DNA of 9,495 nt from CAIVAT01 sp037128705 (GTDB lineage: Bacteria > Bacteroidota > Bacteroidia > Bacteroidales > FEN-979): assembly GCA_037128705.1 (NCBI GenBank), contig JBAXVX010000065.1:1-9495 (forward strand), read 5' to 3'. Of the stretch, positions 1-5,208 are shown piece after piece (position 1 is the stretch's first letter; each line of letters begins with the position of its first letter). The notes under the pieces were generated by a model. That model was not told where the DNA came from. It did no database searches and saw only the letters and a list, made by a program, of their open reading frames with translations. The position numbers and the translations under genes were made by a program.

Positions 1-66
1 ACCTCAATTATTAACACTTTTCTTACAACGATTCAATTTACCAAAGTAGAATTAATCATTCATCCT

Positions 67-618
67 TTATCCCAGTCTTTCCGGGTTTGCGGTCACAAAA
101 CTTTTCCAGCCCGAAAATTTCTTTCCTGTTTCCGGAATTCCTTTTTGAAAATAGTGGCATACGGCGGCAGCCAGGCCATCGGTGGCGTCCATCGTCTCCG
201 GGGCTTCGCGCAAATCAAGCAGGCGGGTGAGCATAGAGGCGACCTGCTCTTTTGAAGCAGCCCCTTTTCCCGTGATGGATTGTTTGATTTTCCGCGGGGA
301 GTATTCAAAAATCGGGATCGATCGGGAAAGCGCTGCCGCAATGGCAACTCCCTGTGCCCTGCCCAGTTTGAGCATCGACTGGACATTCTTTCCAAAGAAT
401 GGAGCCTCAATGGCCAGTTCATCGGGATGATATTCTTCAATAAGCCCGATCACCCGCTCAAAAATCACCTTTAACCGCAGGGCATGATCGTCATATTTAT
501 TCAATTTCAGCACCCCAAGCGCAAGCATTTTTATCTTGTTCCCGGTTACGGTGATCAGTCCATACCCCATGATGGTCGTTCCCGGGTCAATCCCTAAAAT
601 AATGCGTTCTCCTGCCAT
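67..618 (-). CDS. ruvC: RuvC, crossover junction endodeoxyribonuclease
   Basis: RuvC is the nuclease subunit of the RuvABC resolvasome. It cuts Holliday junctions symmetrically during recombinational repair. The 183-aa product has the full RNase H-like fold signature: GIDPG near the N-terminus (D11), IEAPFF (E71) and DATDGLAAAVCH (D144, D147), which are the four acidic metal-binding residues of the family. Length is normal for RuvC. The frame could be extended to a TTG at 642, but the ATG at 618 puts the first catalytic Asp at the usual distance from the N-terminus and is preferred. It is last in the minus-strand block, 69 nt after the ispD stop. A TATTTTTG hexamer-like -7 box lies just upstream, so it may have its own promoter as well as read-through. 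Family assignment is very secure; the start is likely. Confidence 0.95.
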   Translation of the reverse strand: MAGERIILGIDPGTTIMGYGLITVTGNKIKMLALGVLKLNKYDDHALRLKVIFERVIGLIEEYHPDELAIEAPFFGKNVQSMLKLGRAQGVAIAAALSRSIPIFEYSPRKIKQSITGKGAASKEQVASMLTRLLDLREAPETMDATDGLAAAVCHYFQKGIPETGKKFSGWKSFVTANPERLG

Positions 619-639
619 AATTCCGGATGATAAACAGGC

Positions 640-647
640 CAAAAATA
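640..647 (-). promoter_or_regulatory. Possible -7 box for ruvC
   Basis: On the minus strand this reads TATTTTTG, an exact match to the Bacteroidota -7 consensus TAnnTTTG. It lies about 21 nt before the ruvC ATG. No TTG is present at the expected -33 distance, so this is a partial promoter match only. Confidence 0.35.
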
Positions 648-687
648 CAGAAAATAAATGGTGGATGGAGCGTGTAGAACGCTTAGT

Positions 688-1359
688 TTATACGGATTTT
701 TCGAACAGTGATTCGGCCACAGTCAGATCGGAGGGAAGTGTAATCTTCAGGTTTACCGGGTCGCCCGGAATCAGGTGAATGGTTTCGCCGATGCTTTCTG
801 CCACGGTGGCATCATCGGTAAAACGCTCCTCCCAGGGTTGTTCATAGGCTTTTTTGATCATATCCACCTGGAAAACCTGGGGGGTCTGAACCACCCGGTA
901 TACGCTGCGGTCCACAGGAAGACTGGTCTCTCCCTTCAGGATCCGGATCGATTCGCTGAGCGGAATCACCGGAATGCCGTTCCCGAGCTTTGCGGCAGTC
1001 TGGAAGGCATGACGGATCAGGGTCATGGAAACCAGCGGCCGCACGCCGTCATGAATAGCCACCAGTCCTTCACCCGGGATAACGGATAAAGCCTGTCGAA
1101 CTGAATGAAAACGGGTCCTTCCACCGGCAGAAAGGGTGTGGGAAACATCGAAATGGTATTTTCTGCAGAGGGTTTCCCAGGCCGGAAATTGATCGGGGGG
1201 AAGGGCCACAACAAGGGTGATGCCGGGATAAGCAATGCTGAATGTCTTGATGCAATGCATCAGCATGGGCTGGCCCCTGAGTAGAAGAAACTGTTTGGGA
1301 ATTCCGGCGTTCATCCTGGTCCCGATGCCGCCTGCCACGATGATTGCCGACTTTTTCAA
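688..1359 (-). CDS. ispD: IspD, 2-C-methyl-D-erythritol 4-phosphate cytidylyltransferase
   Basis: IspD transfers CMP from CTP to 2-C-methyl-D-erythritol 4-phosphate in the cytoplasmic MEP pathway to isopentenyl diphosphate. The 223-aa product starts with the nucleotide-binding loop AIIVAGGIGTRMN and PKQF (R15, K22). It continues with GGRTRFHSVRQAL, HDGVRPLV, RVVQTPQVF and TDDATVAE, and ends with NLKITLPSDLTVAE (K205), all hallmarks of the family. Length is typical. The start codon appears to be TTG at 1359: the next ATG (residue 16) would remove the CTP-binding loop, and no ATG was seen in frame just upstream. The gene follows queA by 13 nt and should be co-transcribed with it. Its presence implies isoprenoid synthesis by the MEP route. 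IspF or fused IspDF domains are not present here. Confidence 0.95.
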   Translation of the reverse strand: MKKSAIIVAGGIGTRMNAGIPKQFLLLRGQPMLMHCIKTFSIAYPGITLVVALPPDQFPAWETLCRKYHFDVSHTLSAGGRTRFHSVRQALSVIPGEGLVAIHDGVRPLVSMTLIRHAFQTAAKLGNGIPVIPLSESIRILKGETSLPVDRSVYRVVQTPQVFQVDMIKKAYEQPWEERFTDDATVAESIGETIHLIPGDPVNLKITLPSDLTVAESLFEKSV

Positions 1360-1373
1360 AAAAGGGAGTTGGA

Positions 1374-2423
1374 TTAAATGATCAGCATCGGACTTCCGTA
1401 GGTGAAGAACTTGTATTTTTTCTCCACGGCAACCTCGTATGCCTTCATCAGCAGATCATACCCTGCAAATGCGGCAACCATCATCATCATGGGTGACTGC
1501 GGCATATGGAGGTTGGTGATCATGGCGTTGGCTATGCTGAATTCGTAAGGAGGAAAGATGAATTTATTGGTCCAGCCCCGGTAAGGTTTCAGATTTCCGG
1601 AAATGGTCACCGACGATTCAATGGCCTTCATCGTGGTTGTTCCTACTGCAATGATACGACCTTTGCGGGCCATGGAACGGTTTACGATCTCCGCGGCTTC
1701 CGGTTCAATGATCATCTCTTCCGAATCCATCTTATGCTTGGTAAGATCTTCCACATCGATGGTACGGAAGTTACCGAGTCCAAGGTGAAGGGTGATTTCG
1801 GCAAATGAGACTCCTTGCAGTTCAAGGCGTTTTATAATCTCACGGCTGAAATGCAGTCCGGCTGTCGGAGCGGCCACTGCGCCCTCATGCTTGGCAAAAA
1901 TGGTCTGGTAGCGTTCTTCGTCTTCAGAGGTTGCCTGGCGGTTATGAATTTTAGGTAACGGGGTTTCTCCCAGGCGCTGAATGGTTTTTTTGAACTCTTC
2001 GTAGGGGCCATCAAAAAGGAAACGGATGGTTCGGCCGCGTGAGGTCGTGTTGTCAATAACCTCGGCTACCAGGGAATCATCATCTCCGAAGTAGAGTTTG
2101 TTGCCGATCCTGATCTTCCGGGCGGGATCGACCAGCACATCCCAAAGGCGCGATTCGCGGTTGAGTTCACGCAGAAGAAATACTTCAATCTTGGCTCCTG
2201 TTTTTTCTTTTTCTCCATAGAGACGGGCAGGAAAAACCTTGGTGTTGTTGATGATAAACACATCGTTTTCGCCAAAATAATTCAGGATGTCTTTGAAATG
2301 TGCATGCTCGATGGTCTGAGTCTTACGATCAAGCACCATCATGGGCACATCATCTCTCTGTTTTGCGGGATGATTCGCAATCAGATCGGGAGGAAGATGG
2401 AAGCGAAACTGAGATAATTTCAT
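1374..2423 (-). CDS. queA: QueA, S-adenosylmethionine:tRNA ribosyltransferase-isomerase
   Basis: QueA converts preQ1 at the wobble position of GUN-anticodon tRNAs to epoxyqueuosine, using the ribosyl part of S-adenosylmethionine as donor. The 349-aa protein is full length for the family. It shows the N-terminal FHLPPDLIANHPAKQRDD, the NNTKVFPARLYG segment, the central AAPTAGLHFS motif, the following LHLGLGNFRTI and HKMDSE, and the C-terminal TNLHMPQS and KYKFFTYGSPMLI. The ATG at 2423 fits the family N-terminus. A strong promoter lies 26 nt upstream, so transcription probably begins here and continues into ispD. The gap to the upstream HAD gene (93 nt) holds this promoter, so the HAD gene need not be in the same unit. 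No queuosine partner genes are visible in the window. Confidence 0.97.
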   Translation of the reverse strand: MKLSQFRFHLPPDLIANHPAKQRDDVPMMVLDRKTQTIEHAHFKDILNYFGENDVFIINNTKVFPARLYGEKEKTGAKIEVFLLRELNRESRLWDVLVDPARKIRIGNKLYFGDDDSLVAEVIDNTTSRGRTIRFLFDGPYEEFKKTIQRLGETPLPKIHNRQATSEDEERYQTIFAKHEGAVAAPTAGLHFSREIIKRLELQGVSFAEITLHLGLGNFRTIDVEDLTKHKMDSEEMIIEPEAAEIVNRSMARKGRIIAVGTTTMKAIESSVTISGNLKPYRGWTNKFIFPPYEFSIANAMITNLHMPQSPMMMMVAAFAGYDLLMKAYEVAVEKKYKFFTYGSPMLII

Positions 2424-2448
2424 GTTGTCATGCCGTTAAAAAGGGGTG

Positions 2449-2479
2449 CAAAGGTAATGGTTTTTTCGCTAGAAGTCAA
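2449..2479 (-). promoter_or_regulatory. Promoter of the queA-ispD unit
   Basis: Read on the minus strand, TTG (2479-2477) is followed by exactly 20 nt and then TACCTTTG (2456-2449). This matches the Bacteroidota housekeeping promoter (TTG at -33, TAnnTTTG at -7). The predicted transcript would begin about 18 nt before the queA ATG, a short leader typical of the group. Confidence 0.8.
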
Positions 2480-2516
2480 GCTTTTTCTCATTAAAATCAC
2501 CAGGAGAGGCTGATCA

Positions 2517-3209
2517 TCAGCCCTGCATGAACAAGTCGATAAATTGTTCACCCTGGTCAATTTTCAGATGATGTGCCTGAATTCCAAGGGACTGTGCCCC
2601 TTCTACATGAACGAGGGTGTCGTCAATGAAGAGGGTTTCTGACGGATTCAATCCTGCATCTTTGAGCACGCAGGTGAAGATTTCCGGGGAGGGTTTTTTG
2701 CATTTTAGCCGGAAGGAGAAGTAGGCCTTTTCGAATAGGTCACCGAAATCATGATAACCATATCGCCTGAAATCTTCCACATATTTCAGATAATGGATCT
2801 CATTGCTGTTGCTCAGCAGAAAGATGCGGTAGTGTTTTCGCAGTTTTTCAAGAACCCTGATGCGGGGTTCGGGGATATCGAGCAGCAGGGCATTCCAGGC
2901 ATCATCGATCTGTGCATCGGAGACCGGGTTTGGAAAAAATTGACGGAGTTTATCCCTGAATTCCCTTGATGTCATTACGCCTGTATCAATTTCCTGGAAT
3001 AACCTTGCTCCCGATGCAGCATATTCCGGTGTAAAGGCCTGCAATCCCAGGGCTAAAAATTGCTTTTCGGTACGCTTGATATCCAGGTTACAGATCACGC
3101 CGCCAAAATCAAAAATGATGTTTTTGATTTGATCCGGACCTGAAATTCGGGATGCCGGATGGGATATTTTTAACAGATCGGGTTGCATAGGAGAAGAAGG
3201 TTGCGCCAT
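2517..3209 (-). CDS. HAD-superfamily hydrolase, subfamily IA (YihX-like)
   Basis: A soluble 230-aa HAD-fold protein, probably a phosphatase on a small phosphorylated metabolite; the substrate cannot be read from the sequence. Motif I is IIFDFGGVI (nucleophile D34), motif II LLSNSN (S133), motif III the lysine in KKPSPEIF (K172) and motif IV LFIDDT (D196, D197). The second Asp of the usual DxD in motif I is replaced by Gly, as in the YihX-like branch (glucose-1-phosphatase type); this is a family trait rather than damage. A helical cap domain lies at roughly residues 45-125. The N-terminus has about 25 unconserved residues. ATG starts are available at 3209 and 3188 and a TTG at 3212, so the exact start is open. 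It is divergent from the tRNA, with about 100 nt between them. Confidence 0.88.
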   Translation of the reverse strand: MAQPSSPMQPDLLKISHPASRISGPDQIKNIIFDFGGVICNLDIKRTEKQFLALGLQAFTPEYAASGARLFQEIDTGVMTSREFRDKLRQFFPNPVSDAQIDDAWNALLLDIPEPRIRVLEKLRKHYRIFLLSNSNEIHYLKYVEDFRRYGYHDFGDLFEKAYFSFRLKCKKPSPEIFTCVLKDAGLNPSETLFIDDTLVHVEGAQSLGIQAHHLKIDQGEQFIDLFMQG

Positions 3210-3217
3210 CAATGATT

Positions 3218-3248
3218 TTGCAAAAATCGTAAAAAATATCTATTTTTG
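3218..3248 (+). promoter_or_regulatory. Promoter of the tRNA gene
   Basis: TTG at 3218-3220, a 20-nt spacer and TATTTTTG at 3241-3248 match the Bacteroidota promoter consensus exactly. Transcription would begin near 3255, about 55 nt before the mature tRNA 5' end. The two boxes sit on opposite arms of a 9-bp perfect inverted repeat (TGCAAAAAT at 3219-3227, ATTTTTGCA at 3242-3250). Confidence 0.75.
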
Positions 3249-3266
3249 CACCCCCGCATATCGTAT

Positions 3267-3296
3267 TTGACGCCGAGCTCTGCTCCGGTTCGTCAA
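3267..3296 (+). other. Hairpin in the pre-tRNA leader
   Basis: TTGACG (3267-3272) pairs with CGTCAA (3291-3296), and inside it CCGAGC pairs with GCTCCGG through one bulged base. It lies between the promoter and the mature tRNA 5' end. It could help processing of the precursor or shield the tRNA fold from its leader; no T-tract follows, so it is not a terminator. Confidence 0.5.
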
Positions 3297-3309
3297 TCGT
3301 AATTCGAGC

Positions 3310-3383
3310 GGGCCCATAGCTCAGACGGTTAGAGCAGTAGACTCATAATCTATTGGTCCCAGGTTCAAGTCCTGGTGGGCCCA
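3310..3383 (+). tRNA. tRNA with CAT anticodon (Ile2 favoured, or elongator Met)
   Basis: A complete 74-nt cloverleaf. The acceptor stem is GGGCCCA/TGGGCCC, the D stem GCTC/GAGC, the anticodon stem GTAGA/TCTAT with loop CTCATAA (CAT at 3344-3346), and the T stem CCAGG/CCTGG with loop TTCAAGT. The discriminator is A3383. CCA is not encoded in full (CC then G), so it must be added enzymatically. The body resembles bacterial tRNA-Ile2, whose C34 is modified to lysidine by TilS, more than tRNA-fMet: it has the paired 1-72 base pair that initiators lack. Elongator Met cannot be excluded by eye. Confidence 0.95.
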
Positions 3384-3400
3384 CCGCTTCAAATAATATA

Positions 3401-3438
3401 AATGCTTACAAGTCAATTTCTTGTGAGCATTTTTTTTT
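3401..3438 (+). terminator. Intrinsic terminator after the tRNA
   Basis: AATGCTTACAAG (3401-3412) pairs over 12 positions with CTTGTGAGCATT (3420-3431), with one T·G wobble and a 7-nt loop. It is followed directly by a run of eight T. It ends the tRNA transcript and separates it from the cupin gene. Confidence 0.88.
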
Positions 3439-3510
3439 AGGCGTACAGGATATTTTATGAATTTCTAAGTTAATAAAAGTTAAAAAACTCCTATGTCAAC
3501 AATTATTGCT

Positions 3511-3518
3511 TAATTTTG
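3511..3518 (+). promoter_or_regulatory. Possible -7 promoter box of the cupin gene
   Basis: TAATTTTG matches TAnnTTTG exactly. No clear TTG occurs at the expected -33 distance, which would suit a regulated promoter. It is the best candidate between the tRNA terminator and the cupin start. Confidence 0.45.
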
Positions 3519-3520
3519 TA

Positions 3521-3533
3521 TAGACACGGTCTA
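3521..3533 (+). promoter_or_regulatory. Palindromic operator candidate, TetR-type
   Basis: TAGAC (3521-3525), a 3-nt spacer and GTCTA (3529-3533) form a perfect 5-bp inverted repeat, placed where transcription from the 3511 box would begin. TAGAC/GTCTA half-sites resemble operators bound by several TetR-family repressors such as NemR. The placement would allow repression by blocking the polymerase. No TetR gene is visible in the window, so the regulator is unknown. Confidence 0.4.
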
Positions 3534-3559
3534 AATAAAAATAATACAGATCAGCATAA

Positions 3560-3646
3560 ATGTCAACAACAAGCATTTTTATGAAATATACTGCAACAGA
3601 ACCATTAAATACAAGCAACGGGCTGAACAGCGGCATGAGTGCATAG
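3560..3646 (+). CDS. Possible 28-aa leader peptide upstream of the cupin gene
   Basis: A short ATG-started frame (MSTTSIFMKYTATEPLNTSN and eight more residues, ending in TAG) lies between the presumed promoter and the cupin ATG, ending 21 nt before it. I do not recognise the peptide. It may be a small upstream ORF, the remains of a lost gene, or chance. It is listed only because it fills the leader in the right orientation. Confidence 0.15.
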   Translation: MSTTSIFMKYTATEPLNTSNGLNSGMSA

Positions 3647-3667
3647 AAATTTTAGAAAAATATTCCA

Positions 3668-4282
3668 ATGGAAAGACGAGAATTTATATTAAAATCCAGC
3701 ATGTTAACTGCATTTTTAGCAGTATCGCAAAATCCTTTTGCTGCAGCTTTGAATACACCTTTGTTTGACCCCTTGAAACCAATTCTCTTGCCTGCCTTAC
3801 CACCGTTAGAAAACAAAGGCGATATGAATATTCGGGTTTGGATGCGATCATCCATGACAAATGGGTTGTTTTCAAGTGTAGAATGTGCGGTTGCCCCAAA
3901 AATGATGGGACCTCCACCTCATTATCATAAGGAGCTAGATGAACTCATGTTGGTTCTTGAAGGAACAGCAACGATTCTCATAGGGGAGGATGTTGTGGAA
4001 GTTGAGGCAGGGGGATGGCATTTACGTCCCCGAAAAATCAAACATACTTTCTGGAACGCTTCAAACAATCCATTACGCTTTGTTGATATGTATTTCAATC
4101 AACCCTTTGAGGAATATCTGGAGCGGATTTTCTTTGAACTCACACCAGAAAATGGTTTCCAAAATGGCTCTGATGCCAAGAATAAAGAGATGGAGGTTCT
4201 GAATGACAAATTTGGGCTTGTTTTTTCGCCAACATGTATGGAAGAGCGTGAGGCTATTGTTAATAAATACGATTTAAAGTGA
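3668..4282 (+). CDS. Cupin-domain protein with an RR (Tat-like) signal sequence
   Basis: A 204-aa protein of unknown substrate. The N-terminus, with twin arginines in RREFILKSS followed by a hydrophobic stretch to about residue 27, resembles a twin-arginine export signal, so a periplasmic or envelope location is inferred. The rest is one cupin barrel. Motif 1 has H85, H87 and E92 in PHYHKELDELMLVLEG. Motif 2 has P121 and H126 in RPRKIKHTFWNAS. These residues would hold one metal ion. Cupins of this size include dioxygenases, isomerases and sugar- or quercetin-type enzymes, and the function cannot be chosen from sequence. The C-terminus (IVNKYDLK) looks natural, so the gene seems complete although a mobile-element remnant begins only 3 nt after its stop. 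It is AT-richer than the housekeeping block. The ATG fits the signal sequence; no Shine-Dalgarno is evident. Confidence 0.85.
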   Translation: MERREFILKSSMLTAFLAVSQNPFAAALNTPLFDPLKPILLPALPPLENKGDMNIRVWMRSSMTNGLFSSVECAVAPKMMGPPPHYHKELDELMLVLEGTATILIGEDVVEVEAGGWHLRPRKIKHTFWNASNNPLRFVDMYFNQPFEEYLERIFFELTPENGFQNGSDAKNKEMEVLNDKFGLVFSPTCMEEREAIVNKYDLK

Positions 4283-4285
4283 TCC

Positions 4286-4412
4286 TGTCAGGACAAAACG
4301 GACCCTCTGACCACCTTGCGCCGATTTAAACCGACCACCGCATCTGTCTGTTTTAAAGACATTTAGACTTGTCTGTTCCGATAGGCAGGGGGTGGTCAAT
4401 TTAGTCGGCACA
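4286..4412. mobile_element. Remnant or non-autonomous copy with IS21-like ends
   Basis: The ends form an imperfect inverted repeat. The left end begins TGTCAGGACAAAACGGACCC, and the reverse complement of the right end begins TGTGCCGACTAAATTGACC; 14 of the first 22 positions match, with TG...CA termini. GACCACC occurs at 4309-4315 and 4333-4339, and inverted at 4391-4397, with a related GACCC at 4301. Multiple short repeats at each end are usual for IS21-family elements. Both flanks carry TCC, or ATCC if the right end is moved by 1 nt, as a possible short target duplication. At about 127 bp there is no room for transposase genes. The family name is an inference. Confidence 0.5.
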
Positions 4413-4723
4413 TCCAAGATGCGGGCTATGCAAAATTCAAAGAAATTCGGGCAAACATGGCTGACTACTACCTGTCGGAGGAGGAGATGAATGCATTAGG
4501 GTATGAATACCTGATTTCGAAGAAGATGAAGGAAGCTGGTGCTGTTTTTAAAATGAATGTTGAGGCATTTCCTGAATCCTGGAATGCATACGACAGTTTT
4601 GGCGAGGCGTATGCTGCTACAGGGGAAAAGGAATTTGCAATCAAGAGTTATGAGAAATCGCTGCAGTTGAATCCCAACAGCCAAAGCGGCATCGAAGCGC
4701 TGAAAAAATTGAAGGCAAAATAA
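4413..4723 (+). pseudogene. Gene fragment: C-terminal TPR region, 5' part missing
   Basis: The readable frame starts exactly at the edge of the mobile remnant (IQDAGYAKFKEIRANMADYY...) and runs to a TAA at 4721-4723; a stop in the same frame lies inside the remnant at 4382-4384. The encoded part has ALGYEYLISKKMKEAGAVFK followed by SWNAYDSFGEAYAATGEKEFAIKSYEKSLQLNPNS, about two tetratricopeptide repeats. Such a tail is commonly found at the C-terminus of Bacteroidota serine hydrolases of the beta-lactamase/esterase type and similar exported enzymes. The catalytic domain is absent, so this is probably a truncated remnant. An ATG at 4457 could still give an 88-aa TPR peptide, which cannot be ruled out as a product. 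Confidence 0.6.
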
Positions 4724-4954
4724 AAATCCTTCAATAATCAGTTACCCCTGGTCGCCGATGAATGTCGATTCATTAGTTCATATGATCTCCTATTAAGAAG
4801 ACCAATATTGCTTTTTGGTATCATAGCAGGAAATGCCACCGTTCATAAAGTTATGTGTTTGCAGAATGCCCCACAGGACAATATAAATGCATCCTGTAGA
4901 ATCAATGCAGAAAAAATCCCTTATCTTTGAGGAAAGTTACAACCTCACACTTCC
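4724..4954. other. Intergenic stretch without a gene
   Basis: No credible ORF, tRNA or terminator. There are two small inverted repeats: ACAGGA...TCCTGT, and TGAGG (4928-4932)/CCTCA (4943-4947) just before the first kinase leader. The stop-codon-rich sequence looks like decayed DNA that once joined the truncated TPR gene to its neighbour. Confidence 0.5.
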
Positions 4955-5155
4955 TTATTGAACAGCGATACAATATTGCGTTGGTGATATTTCTCTTCTG
5001 ATAAACCGCCAATTTTTATAATGTAGAGATATAGTTGTAGCGAACACACTTCAGATGTTTGCTTATTATGCTATATCAATCACGCTCGGTTAATTGGTTA
5101 TTTGGCGGCACCTCTATATACTTAAAATAATGGGAGTTCACACCCTTTTTCTTCT
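4955..5155 (+). repeat. Structured kinase leader element, copy 1
   Basis: The first 58 nt (4955-5012) align without gaps to 8614-8671 (44 identical), and the last 46 nt (5110-5155) align without gaps to 8759-8804. The interior differs but folds alike. An outer stem is CCGCCAA (5006-5012)/TTGGCGG (5102-5108), a middle stem GATATAG (5028-5034)/CTATATC (5071-5077), and an inner hairpin GCGAACA (5040-5046)/TGTTTGC (5056-5062). A weak stem ACCTC/GAGTT (5110-5138) follows, then a pyrimidine-rich tail CCCTTTTTCTTCT. It ends 53 nt before the kinase ATG, so it probably lies in the 5' untranslated RNA. No known riboswitch was recognised. Confidence 0.6.
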
Positions 5156-5208
5156 TTCGTGAAAGCAAACAAGCGAAGCTATTACAGAATGTTGAACTTT
5201 TGTTTATT

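Noticed and set aside
1832..2056. Antisense-like extra frames within queA and ispD
   Set aside because: They overlap unmistakable conserved enzymes and show no protein features of their own.
2697..2969. The Gly in place of the second Asp in the HAD motif I, considered as a sign of an inactive enzyme
   Set aside because: The DxG form is normal in the YihX-like branch, and all other motifs are intact.
4955..5155. Integron attC site, CRISPR repeat or retron RNA as the explanation of the kinase leaders
   Set aside because: There are no GTTRRRY/RYYYAAC core boxes in the right places, no regularly spaced short repeats and no reverse transcriptase gene nearby.
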